From: Leishmania infantum JPCM5
Lineage: Eukaryota; Euglenozoa; Kinetoplastea; Trypanosomatida; Trypanosomatidae
Direction: 5' to 3'
DNA length: 64,000 nt
Assembly: GCF_000002875.2 (NCBI RefSeq)
Contig: NC_009407.2
Location: forward strand, 710,005-774,004
The notes under the pieces were generated by a model. It had not been told where the DNA came from. It did no database searches and was given only the letters and a program-made list of their open reading frames with translations. The translations under genes were made by a program, and so were the position numbers. Below are positions 30,459 to 40,141 of the stretch, piece after piece (positions within the stretch are counted from its first letter, which is position 1; each line of letters begins with the position of its first letter).

Positions 30459-31865
30459 ATGTCAGCTTCCTCGACAGTATCGGATAGGCGCGTCTGCATC
30501 TTCTTTGACTGTCGTGTCGCAGGCGATGGCAGAGGCTATGAGGAGCTGCGGCAGACCGTGTACGCGCAGTGCAGCCAACTGCTGACTCTCTCCTACCTGC
30601 ACTACCAAAGGAGTGGTACCACTCTCTCTGCGACCGTCCATCTCGTGACGCACAATCATGTGGAGTCTTTCGCGACACCGTTCTGCGCCACGAGCACCGG
30701 CCATCCAATGGATTCTGGCGCTGCTGGCGCGATAAGTGGCCTTCGCGCACTTGCAGCCGCCCAGCCGGATCACAGCGTCAACGCATGCGGTGCCGCCATT
30801 TTCGGCAATCGCATGGTGTCTGTGCTGCCGCACGTTCAGCGAGCACTGAGCGGCTCGCAGCAGCGTCATCAGCTTATCCTCTTCTGCTCCTCGTACGTCA
30901 GTCACACGGAGGCAACGCAGAGTCTGTCAGGGCTTTGCCTTGACGCCTCGCCGCATCAGCGGCTGCGATGTATCCTGGTGGACTGGGAGGCAGTGTGCGT
31001 GACTGTCGGCGAGCTGGCGAGCAACGTACGCGTATATCGCTGCTCTCGTAGTGCGCGTCAGCTGCAGGCCGCAATGCAGGAGATTCTTTCCTTCTTTCTG
31101 CTGCCTCATGTGCGCTCTTCACGTCGCCTTGGGCTGCAACTCGGTTTGCAGGCGGTGCCAGTCATTGCGACGATCTGGCATTACGGGGCTTTCCTTGACG
31201 GGCGCGACACCATCGGCAGCGTGCTGGTGACAGATCGTGCGTCGTCTGCTGCTGCGCCTGTGGCCGGCGGTGCCGTGCACCAACGTCTTCCAGAGATGAA
31301 TCACCGTCATGATCGTGCCACTGCGGCATCGGTGGTAGAGAGGGGTGGTCAGGACCCCTGGGCCACGCTGCATCTACGCGCAGTGCTCGAAGCTGACAAC
31401 ATAGACGAATCGCTCCTGATGGGAGACACATGGACTCTAGCCCTGGACACATCGGCCGCCTCCACCTCCACCTTGACCTCCTCTTCTGCGCCCTCGTGGC
31501 CATGCACCGCATCGTCAGTGGCGCTCTGGCACGCCTTCTGCGACGCCTTCCTTGGAGATGCGCTCGTGCTCACCGGTGAGGAGACGGGCATCGAAGCACA
31601 CCGCCATGCAATGCAGCCCCATCATCACTTCGTGGCATACTTCATGCCGGACAGGACGATGCGGGTGCGCGAAATTGTGCCCCCTGAGCTGCGCTTGGTT
31701 CCGCTCCCCGCGCTCCCAACGCGCGAAGGGCTACGGGAGCAGAAGGCGTATACAACAGAAATGCAGCGCCTTCGAGAGCAGCTGGTGTCCCACTGCGCCT
31801 CCTCCTCTTTCTCACTTGATGCGCTTCTCTCAAGTGGATGGTGCGGTGCGGCGAGCACACCGTAG
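30459..31865 (+). CDS. Protein of unknown function
   Basis: The protein has 468 residues from the chosen ATG; an open extension of 66 codons upstream looks like leader. The first 220 residues alternate hydrophobic strands and helices: RRVCIFFDCR, TLSATVHLVTHNHV, QLILFCSSYV, RLRCILVDWEAVCVTV and ASNVRVYRC. This is a Rossmann/vWA-like alpha-beta pattern, but no metal-binding DxSxS motif is seen. The middle is Ser/Ala/Thr-rich (about 330-360). The last third contains FVAYFMPDRTMRVREIVPPE and a C-terminal helix. I recognise no family. Composition and codon quality are like those of its neighbours, which supports a real gene. Confidence 0.7.
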   Translation: MSASSTVSDRRVCIFFDCRVAGDGRGYEELRQTVYAQCSQLLTLSYLHYQRSGTTLSATVHLVTHNHVESFATPFCATSTGHPMDSGAAGAISGLRALAAAQPDHSVNACGAAIFGNRMVSVLPHVQRALSGSQQRHQLILFCSSYVSHTEATQSLSGLCLDASPHQRLRCILVDWEAVCVTVGELASNVRVYRCSRSARQLQAAMQEILSFFLLPHVRSSRRLGLQLGLQAVPVIATIWHYGAFLDGRDTIGSVLVTDRASSAAAPVAGGAVHQRLPEMNHRHDRATAASVVERGGQDPWATLHLRAVLEADNIDESLLMGDTWTLALDTSAASTSTLTSSSAPSWPCTASSVALWHAFCDAFLGDALVLTGEETGIEAHRHAMQPHHHFVAYFMPDRTMRVREIVPPELRLVPLPALPTREGLREQKAYTTEMQRLREQLVSHCASSSFSLDALLSSGWCGAASTP

Positions 31866-32804
31866 AGCGCCCTGTTGCACAGGGCGGTGGGGGAGGCGTG
31901 AGGAGCTTGTAAACATTTGCGCGTTTCGTTGCTCCTGTGCGCGTCGGTGAGCATGCCTGTGTGTCGCATCCCCCTCTCCGTCCCGCGTGATCGTCACTTC
32001 GCGCCTGGACCACGCTCCTGCTGCTCCACATCGCTTCCAGTTGCTCGTCGGCCGATTTTTTTTTCCTCCTTCGGTCGTCCTCCATATCTGCTATGCACCG
32101 TTTGCTGCCTATCAGGCGCACGCAGCTCCGCTACACGCTAAGTTGCACTACAGAATCCACCATCGACGAAGGCCCCCCTCCCCAAAAAGGGGTAGGAGAA
32201 GGCCAAGGGCTCTGCAGCCGACCCCCTTGACGTCGCGGATACAGCACTGCCCCGCCCCCGCCTCTCTCAGGTGATATCATGCGCTGCCGCAGCTTCCTCA
32301 TGCAGTGGCTTTGCAATGACGCAAGCGCCACCTCATACCAGCAGAACACTCGCGAGGAGCAAGCGTCATCGCCGAGCCGACGTATGCAGCCGCCTCTGCT
32401 GCAACGCGGCCCATTTTGCTTGCACTCTTGCTCTCCTTGCGAGCGCTACCCACGCCGTCTTTCTCTTGCCCCATTTCCATGTTCTCTGGATGCCTCCACC
32501 TCTCTGTCTCCGCATCATCACAGTACACGCACACGCCTACTCACAAAGTGCTCGCACATATCCTAGTACCGCTGAAGGATATTTCTACCTCGCCTCAGTC
32601 TGTCCCCCTTCCTACTCTCGTCCCGCCACCGCTTCCGCAGGCCGCGCACCTTCCTCTAACGGTTCTCCTCTCCCATCTCTCTTTAGTTTCATAGTGATTG
32701 CCTGTGCGCCCCCCACGCGACATCACTGCACGGCGCGCGCGACTTTCCTTTGCGGCTTTCTTCTCTGTAGTACTGTGTGGTGCTCATTTCCGACTTTCGC
32801 CATC
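31866..32804 (+). other. Intergenic spacer / 5' leader of V-ATPase subunit a
   Basis: No gene is supported. There is a T8 run at 32057-32064. C/T-rich sequence fills about 32440-32700, and the last likely splice acceptor is TGTAG at 32766-32770. The V-ATPase frame is open back to 32271 without homology. Confidence 0.55.
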
Positions 32805-35132
32805 ATGCCGCGGGAGGCCTGCAGTGGACTGTGGAGGTCGGAGGACATGGTGGTCCTCTCCCTGCACATGCAGCGCGAGGTGGCCCACGACGCCGTTCTC
32901 AAGCTCGGCGAGATCGGCCAGTTCCAGTTTGAAGACCTAAACAGGGACGTGAGCGCCTTCCAGCGCGACTTTGTGCAGGAAGTGCGCCGCTGCGACGACA
33001 TGGAGCGCAAGCTGCGCTTTCTGCAAGAGGAAATCGAAAAGGCCGGTGTGACCACCATCGTGGACGGCGGCGCGGAGGGGGAGACGATGTCGTCGCTTGA
33101 GCACAAAATCGACGAGGTGTACTCTGAGGTGGTGGAGCTCAATGAGCAGTACCAGGCCCTCATCGAGGAGCGCAATCGGTCCAAGGAGCACCTCGAGATT
33201 CTCTCGCGCGACTTTGGCGGTTCAACCGGCGATGGGGTGTTGATGGTGACCGGCGTCATTCCGAAGGAGCGCATTCCGCTCTTCGAGCGCCTTGTGTACC
33301 GTTCCACACGCGGCAACTCTATCATGCGCACGGACAATATCGATAAGCCCTTCTACAACATAAACGCGAACGAGCCTGTGTACAAAAGCGTGTTTGCCGT
33401 GTACTTTTCGGCCCCGCGGCTGCGCGAGAGGCTTATCAAGATTGCCGAGGCGAACGCGGCGACCGTATACAGCTACGCCGACTCTGAGCAGCAGCTGACC
33501 CGCATGCACGCCTCCCTGCAGCAGCAGGTGGACACGATCACCCAGACCCTCAACCAGTCAGCCTACCGCCAGCGGCAGGTGCTGCTCGGCATTGCGGCTG
33601 CCTGCTACGAGTGGCGCCGCGCTGTGGTGACGGAAAAGGCGGTCTTCTCGACCATGAACATGCTGAAGTTCTCGGGGTCGACCGCGATCGCGCGAGGGTG
33701 GGCGCCGGTGCGCTCGTGCGAGGACATCCGCACGGCGATCGCCGAGGCTGAGTACCTCAGCGGGGCGCAGGTGGCGACAATTATTGAGGAGCTGAACACG
33801 CGGGAGACGCCGCCGTCGTACTTCAAGACCAACAAGATCACGGGTTCCTTCCAAAGCATCGTGGACAGCTACGGTATGGCCCGCTACAAGGAGGCGAACC
33901 CCGGCGTATTCACGATCATCACCTTCCCTTATCTCTTCGGTGTCATGTACGGCGACGTCGGCCACGGGATCATCCTCACCCTCTTTGCCGCTTTCCTAGT
34001 CTTCAAGGAGAAGAGCTTGGAGGGGCAGCCTTTGAACGAGATCTTCGCCATGATCTTCGGCGGCCGCTACTTGCTGTTGCTCATGGGCTTCTTCGCTGTG
34101 TACATGGGGCTCCTGTACAACGACATGTTTGGCTTCTCCATCGAAATCTTCGCCTCGGGCTACCGCTGGCCGCAGCTGCCACCGGAGGGCCCAGACGGGA
34201 TCGTGTACCCGTCCTTCCCCACAGGCCGCCCCAGCGTCAAGCCGGAATCGCCGGTCATCTTTGGCATCGACTCCGCCTGGTCGGAGACGGAGAACAAGCT
34301 GGAATTCTACAACTCCATCAAGATGAAGTGCTCCGTCATTATTGGTGTGGCGCAGATGATGGCTGGCGTGTTCATTTCTCTGACGAACTACATCTACTTC
34401 AACGACAGCGTCAAGGTGTGGTTCCGCTTCGTTCCGGAGGTGGTGTTTCTGTCGTGCACCTTTGGATACATGTGTGTCCTCATCATTGTGAAGTGGCTGA
34501 CCACCTGGGAGAACACGCACGATGCCCCGTCGCTGCTGGAGACGATGACGAACTTCTTCCTGGCACCGGGAACCATCACCCTTCCGCTCTTCTCTGGCCA
34601 GGCTGCCCTGCAGGTGATGCTTCTGCTGGTGTCCTTGGCCTGCGTTCCATGCATGCTGTGCGTCATCCCGTATGTGGAGAAGAAAGAGCACGACCACAAG
34701 ATGCAAGAACGGGCTGCCCACCCGCCTGAGGACGGCGAGGAGGAAGAGGAGGACGACTTCCAGTTCAGCGAGATCATCATCCACCAGATCATTCACACGA
34801 TCGAGTACGTGCTCGGCTGCGTATCGAACACCGCCTCGTACCTACGTCTGTGGGCCCTGTCCCTCGCCCACTCGCAGCTGTCGGAGGTGTTCTGGAGCTT
34901 CGCCTTCCTCCTCACGGTCGACTACGACAGCGGCACCGGAATCTGCATCTTCTTTGGCTTCGCCGTGTGGATGGCGGCGACGATCGGCGTGCTGCTCGGC
35001 ATGGAGTCCCTGTCCGCCTTCCTGCACGCGCTGCGTCTTCATTGGGTGGAGTTCAACAACAAGTTCTACGCCGCTGACGGCCACGCGTTCGAGCCGTTCG
35101 ACCTCGCGGAGTCGCTGAGCAAGCTGCGATAA
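32805..35132 (+). CDS. V-type proton ATPase subunit a (Vph1/Stv1 family)
   Basis: The 775-residue protein is a full-length V-ATPase a subunit. The cytoplasmic N-terminal half starts WRSEDMVVLSLHMQREVAHD and includes LGEIGQFQFEDLN and the RCDDMERKLRFL coiled coil. The membrane half opens at TFPYLFGVMYGDVGHG and continues with GRYLLLLMGFFAVYMGLLYND and several further helices. The essential Arg is Arg681 in SYLRLWALSLAHSQLSEVFW, matching the Arg of the last proton-path helices in yeast Vph1. An acidic linker (GEEEEEDDFQFSE) precedes IIIHQIIHTIEYVLG. The subunit carries protons through the Vo sector of acidocalcisomes, vacuole and endosomes. The start is the ATG just before MPREACSGLWRSED. Confidence 0.96.
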   Translation: MPREACSGLWRSEDMVVLSLHMQREVAHDAVLKLGEIGQFQFEDLNRDVSAFQRDFVQEVRRCDDMERKLRFLQEEIEKAGVTTIVDGGAEGETMSSLEHKIDEVYSEVVELNEQYQALIEERNRSKEHLEILSRDFGGSTGDGVLMVTGVIPKERIPLFERLVYRSTRGNSIMRTDNIDKPFYNINANEPVYKSVFAVYFSAPRLRERLIKIAEANAATVYSYADSEQQLTRMHASLQQQVDTITQTLNQSAYRQRQVLLGIAAACYEWRRAVVTEKAVFSTMNMLKFSGSTAIARGWAPVRSCEDIRTAIAEAEYLSGAQVATIIEELNTRETPPSYFKTNKITGSFQSIVDSYGMARYKEANPGVFTIITFPYLFGVMYGDVGHGIILTLFAAFLVFKEKSLEGQPLNEIFAMIFGGRYLLLLMGFFAVYMGLLYNDMFGFSIEIFASGYRWPQLPPEGPDGIVYPSFPTGRPSVKPESPVIFGIDSAWSETENKLEFYNSIKMKCSVIIGVAQMMAGVFISLTNYIYFNDSVKVWFRFVPEVVFLSCTFGYMCVLIIVKWLTTWENTHDAPSLLETMTNFFLAPGTITLPLFSGQAALQVMLLLVSLACVPCMLCVIPYVEKKEHDHKMQERAAHPPEDGEEEEEDDFQFSEIIIHQIIHTIEYVLGCVSNTASYLRLWALSLAHSQLSEVFWSFAFLLTVDYDSGTGICIFFGFAVWMAATIGVLLGMESLSAFLHALRLHWVEFNNKFYAADGHAFEPFDLAESLSKLR

Positions 35133-36300
35133 GCACCTTCACCGACACCAGCACCCGGCGGCCGTGCAGAACGTGTGGATGGGGTGGAGCGCAAAGGTGG
35201 CTCGCTTGTACCCACTTCTTCGGCGACCTCGGTGTGCGGCGCATAAATGGAGCGAGAGAGGAGGCTTGCAGGACCATCGCGGTGCTGTATTTTTTCTTTC
35301 GATTGCATCCGTGTGCTCGCGACGACTCAAGCGGCGTGGCCTCTTCGCCACTTCTCTCTCTGTTTGTGTGTGTGTGTGTTTCTGTGCCTTGTCGTGGGCG
35401 AGTGGATGTGTGGCGTGAGTTTGCTTTTGCGTTCATTCGCTGTGCTCCCTAAGGCGCAAGAGTTGTGAAAACGAAAGCAGAGGAAGCAGGCAAACGGACC
35501 GGATGGCGCACTACCGTGGGCCCACCAGATACGATGGCGTGGGCAGTCGCGATGAAGGCTGGTCGGGGGAAGGGAACACAGCGCCGCTGGATGTTTTTGA
35601 GGCCTGCGTGTGCCCCTTCCTCCTCCCCTTCGTCACCCGAAGCTCGGCGACGCTCGCGGTTCTGTTGAGGCGCACACTCAGGAAGCAGCAGCAGAGCGTG
35701 GATCACTTCTCGGGTATACTACATCCGCTCGGGTGAAGGAGGGTGCCGAAGAGCAGAGGCGCTCGCTTTGGTCGTGCCACCAGCGGATTCCACGGAACGG
35801 CGCCTTTGGAGCAGCGCGTGGAGGTAGGTTTGTGTGTGTGTGTGTGCACGGCACGTATATTCGCCGCACTCGACATTATCCGCTGCTCTACCTCTCTGTC
35901 TATGATAGTCGCTTCTCCTTGGTGTCCCCAACGCCGCGGCTGCGGGGCGCGGTGGACACGCTGGCCCTCTTAGCCGCACACATACTTGCGCACTCGCACA
36001 AGTGTTTGGACGCGTGCTCACTGCTCACACTCCCACTTTTTCCCTCTCCTGCCGTGCCACTATCGTCGCCTCCTTCTTACGTCAGTGTCCCTGCGTCTGT
36101 GTAAGTGTTTGCGCGTGTGCTTGAGTGCGTGCACGTGGCCGCTTCATCGCCGTTGCATGCTCACAGATTTCTTCTGGCGGAGCACCTCATACGAATCCAC
36201 CACCGTCTTGCTGCGCGCTCTTTCCTCGCTCTTCGCCGCGCGTGTGTGCCGCTTCCGTCAGCCAAAATCCTGCCGCACCATCAAAGCAGTGGAAAGGACA
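35133..36300 (+). other. Intergenic spacer
   Basis: No gene is supported. Short TG runs lie near 35364-35379 and 35829-35845. Pyrimidine-rich leader occurs around 36020-36090. The COX10 frame is open upstream to 35986 without homology. Confidence 0.55.
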
Positions 36301-37458
36301 ATGTTGCACATCACGGCGGCTCGACACGCGCAGCTCTTCAGGCTGACGCAGCGCAGGTTGCAGTCCGGCACCTTCACGGCGTGCCCGTACCATCAGGCCA
36401 AGGAGGGATCTGCCACGGTCATGGCGCAAGGGGCAATGGAGCACTGCCCCGTGGTGGGCACAACGCCGCACATGGGTTGCCCCGTGGAGGCGAGTCTGTG
36501 CGACCGCCGGCCGCCGACCATGTTGGCAATGGTGTCGCAGATGGGCAAGTCGCAGCTCTCCGCCTACGTGGCTGCCACGGCGTTGGCGGGATACGTGATT
36601 GCCGGTGGCACCGCTCCCTTAGTCGCGGCTGCCGTCACTACCGGCACAATGTTGCAGTCCTGCTCCGCCAACACGGCGAACCAGATCATCGAGGCACCGT
36701 ATGATAAGTTAATGAAGCGCACCTGCCGTCGACCTCTCCCGATGAAGTTCCTCTCACCCCAGGCAGCTACGGCCATCTCCGGCATGGAGCTGACCCTCGG
36801 CACTGGGCTGCTGTACTGCGTCAGCCCACCGGCGGCGGCCTTGGGCGTCTTCAACTGGTTCTTGTACGTCTGCATTTACACCCCGCTGAAGCGCGTCTCC
36901 GCCCTCAACACGTGGTTCGGCTCTATCGTAGGAGGCGTGCCCCCGCTCATGGGAGGCTTTGCCGTCGCCGGTATCATCACGCCGCCGGTGTGGCTGCTGG
37001 CGACGTTCCTGTTTGTGTGGCAAATTCCGCACTTCAACGGGCTCGCCTTCCACTGCCGGCGCGACTACGAGGCGGCCGGCTACAAGATGCTAGCCTTCTA
37101 CAATCCCTGGCGCGCGTCCTTCTACGCTGTTGCCCTCTCCGTTATGATGGCCTTCCTCACTCTCGTCTGCCCGACGCTCGCCGGCATGGAGGTGGAGGGG
37201 GTGTGGTACTACTCGGTGACGGCCGCCGCCAACGCGCTCATGATCTACAAGTCGCTCCTCTTTCACAACGAGCCGGTGCGCCACTGCCGCGGCTGCTTCG
37301 TCTTCTCGTATGTGTACCTCAGCGTGGTCCTCGCGGCGATCATGCTAAACCACATTCAGCCGATGCACCTCGCGCAGCGCGCCATAGACTATGTGGCTGC
37401 GGAGGCAACCGAGGCGTCTGCAACGTCGTCGGCGGTAGTGTCCACCGCCGAGACGTAG
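36301..37458 (+). CDS. COX10: Protoheme IX farnesyltransferase, COX10 (heme O synthase)
   Basis: The 385-residue protein belongs to the UbiA prenyltransferase superfamily. The first aspartate-rich motif is the COX10 form N127-QII-E131-APY-D135-KLMKRT, the same NxxxExxxDxxMxRT pattern as in eukaryotic COX10. YTPLKRVSALNTWFGSIVGG and PPLMGGFAVAG follow. FVWQIPHFNGLAF and RDYEAAGYKML match the conserved WQ.PHF.AL and DY...GY blocks. The basic N-terminus (LFRLTQRRLQ) fits a mitochondrial presequence, and an extra Cys-rich stretch (about 45-65) precedes the first helix. It adds farnesyl to protoheme to make heme O, the first step to heme A for cytochrome c oxidase. About eight or nine helices are visible. 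Confidence 0.95.
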   Translation: MLHITAARHAQLFRLTQRRLQSGTFTACPYHQAKEGSATVMAQGAMEHCPVVGTTPHMGCPVEASLCDRRPPTMLAMVSQMGKSQLSAYVAATALAGYVIAGGTAPLVAAAVTTGTMLQSCSANTANQIIEAPYDKLMKRTCRRPLPMKFLSPQAATAISGMELTLGTGLLYCVSPPAAALGVFNWFLYVCIYTPLKRVSALNTWFGSIVGGVPPLMGGFAVAGIITPPVWLLATFLFVWQIPHFNGLAFHCRRDYEAAGYKMLAFYNPWRASFYAVALSVMMAFLTLVCPTLAGMEVEGVWYYSVTAAANALMIYKSLLFHNEPVRHCRGCFVFSYVYLSVVLAAIMLNHIQPMHLAQRAIDYVAAEATEASATSSAVVSTAET

Positions 37459-40141
37459 TTCGTCTTCGCAAACGAATGCGCAGACTTGGTTGTGCCTCGC
37501 GCACCCTCGAAAGGGATCTCTTGCAAGTGAACAGGCGCACGCACGCTCCCCTTCTACCCCTCTCATTGCCACTTATGCGCATATCGGCAACCGTGCGGGT
37601 GGGGCCGGGCGCCGGCTTCGATACCGCTCTGGTCCAGCCTGCACATGTTTCTAGGAAATCATCCGTAGCACGCAAACAACGCTCCCGCACGCATGCCCGA
37701 AAGAATGACGACTTTGGCTCGCCACTGTGCCGTTTCGCACGCCAACGCCGTCGCCTTCCTTCCATATGCACCTTACCCAATCCTTGAGGACGCGTTGGCG
37801 ATCACTGAAGTCTACTGGGCTAGGAAATGGCAGCGTTGCTCCTACTGCGTCTTTACACGAACTACAGCGAAGGCGTGGCGGTGGTGGTGGATTAGAGGCC
37901 TGGCGGCGCGGCACCTGCTCGGCTTTGCTCCCCCCCCCCCGGTGTGCCATTGACCACAGTAGCAGACGGGCAGCGAGAGACGTTGCCTGCCCCTTTTCCG
38001 TTCGTTACAGTACCGTCATAGCATCACATAGCAAAATTATCTAACTTACTCTTCTTACGGTGATTTGCTCTTCTTTCCGTCTGTGTGTCGTGCTCTGCCC
38101 TCTCCCCCTCCCTCGTTTGTGCGGATGGGCTCGGATGGACTACACATCTCGCTCCCTTCCCCACGCCCGCTTGGTGGCTCTCACGTTCTCCAGGATGAGG
38201 GCATTGCGGACGCCACCACAATTTCGTTTGCCTTCCTCAGTCGTTTGTTCGCTTCCTTCTCGTTGCTCTACTCGGCGTGTGACGGACATGCGCATCCGCT
38301 TACGCGCGCGCAACGGTCATGTTGCGGGGGGTTTTTGCTCTGTCTAATTTCTCGACTTTCCCTGCAGCCTCTGATTTAGACACTGCACAAACAGATAAGG
38401 GCACGTGTGTGCTCTCGTTTACGGCGTAGGACTCGTGCGCGTGCGCGTCGCGCTCGTTGCGTTGTCGGATGCGTATGATTATGTGTCAAGGAAAACATCT
38501 AAGCCACTGTTTGCATCGGTTTGCCGTTGCCGCTTGCTGCGAATACGCGTACTCACACCTTCGCGCGCTACGCACTCGCTGACCTTGTAGAAAGGCAGGC
38601 AGAACCGGAAAAAAATGAGAGAGAGAGTACATGCAAGGGCCGTGATGCGGAAGCTCCCCAGGACTGCATTCCCTGCCCACCATTTCAAGGCTGCGTCTCT
38701 CTCTCTCTCGCTTATTCACTCTGTGCGCGCATTTGGGGAGGGGGCGCCTCTGGTACGCTGCAGTCAGAGGGCGGTAGGGGTGAGTTTTGGAGGGAGCGTC
38801 GACTTGTGCGTTGCTTCTCCACTCTTTTCTCGCCTTCTCTGCAGCGAAAGGCGATACGGAAGAGTGAGGAGCTGTACGAACTCGCCGCATGAGAGCCGAG
38901 CGTTTCTCACAAATGTTTTTTCTGCCTTTATAAAGGGCGGCAATAGGCGGGAAAGCACTGACGGCAGGCTGGGGAAGCGGAGGGGAGCGGGAGGGGGGGG
39001 GCGTATGGGGCCGGGTTGGACTGCTGAGCGCTGCCGTGTGCATGTCTGCCCCTCTTCTCTCCTTCCCTCTCACTGAGTCTGCCCGTTTGTTGCAACCATA
39101 CCCACGCGCCTCTTTGTTTCCCCATTCTTTCCCCTGTGCGTTCACCTTTGCCGGCCATCATTCCTGCGATTTAAGCACGTGCATGCGCGTGACTGTGTAA
39201 GCAGAGGGGAGAGGGGAGGCACCGGCGCCGTTCTTCTCTACTCCTCCGTGCTGCGCCTTTGTTTTTCTCCGTTTTGCCTGGGCTCCTGATGATGCTGATA
39301 ATAGTAGTGGTTGGGCGGAGCCGCCTCAATCCCGCTATTCATCTTGCTTTGCGTTGATAGATGGGTGGCGCGTGTGTGCGCCTCTCCTCTCTGTTCGTTG
39401 ATCATGTTGTGTTCTCTATTCACGTTTCTCATCTGTTTTTGTGCGCAGCTCCGCCCCTCTGTCCTTCCCTCCTTCTCTCGCCACCATCTCGCGGTGCGTG
39501 CGGATGTGCGAGTGTGGGGGGCGTGCCGGTGTGCCTGTTTGAGACATGTCTCATCGTCGTCATTAGTATTTGACGAAGTGTTGCAAAATCTACAAAGACG
39601 GAGTACTGCGCCGCTTAATGCAGCACGCGTCGTGAATGCTGTGTCTTCACCAGTCGGTACAGGTGGCGGGATACTTGCCGCCTCCTCAGCAAAACAAAAT
39701 ACATGGTGCCGCTCAACCAGGAAGGGTGAGAGGGCGTTCTGCCCGCAACAGATAGTGTTTCGACCATCCTCCTCTCCCAATACTTCGGCACTCTCAATGC
39801 CAGTCTACCTCATCGCTGGAGAGGTAACCGAGTAAGGGGTGATCTGTTATGCGCACACCACTGGCACACGCGCGCTGCTTTACACTCCCTCTGCTGCCCC
39901 TCTTCTGTGCTGACTCTCACCAACTTCGCCTCAAAGCAGTCGTAGGCGTCATTCACAGCGCGTTCCCCTCCGTGGAACGGTGGCAGCACTCTCGAAGAAC
40001 CGCGCTTCCGCATAGACCTTCCCCTCCCCCCTCTCCCACACCAACCCACCTCCACCTACGTACAGCGCCATAAATAAACACGAGTCTTACTTCCGGCAGT
40101 GTAGATTGAGCGCGGGCTGGCTGCTGCGCCGTTTTGGCGCC
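37459..40141 (+). other. Long intergenic spacer
   Basis: These 2.7 kb carry no supported gene. A C10 run lies at 37930-37939, purine-rich and T-rich patches occur around 38600-38900, and a C/T-rich leader lies at about 39985-40050. The 86-codon frame at 37693-37953 and the 174-codon frame at 39311-39835 have no recognisable domain. Confidence 0.55.

Noticed and set aside
32271..32804. N-terminal extension of V-ATPase subunit a
   Set aside because: The frame is open, but homology starts at MPREACSGLWRSED and the extension is translated leader.
37693..37953. 86-codon ATG frame downstream of COX10
   Set aside because: Part of it looks protein-like (AVAFLPYAPYPILEDALAIT), but no motif or start context supports it and it ends in a C10 run.
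39311..39835. 174-codon open frame in the COX10 downstream spacer
   Set aside because: Cys/Ser/Arg-rich translation of pyrimidine-rich sequence, no domain, overlapping open frames on both strands.
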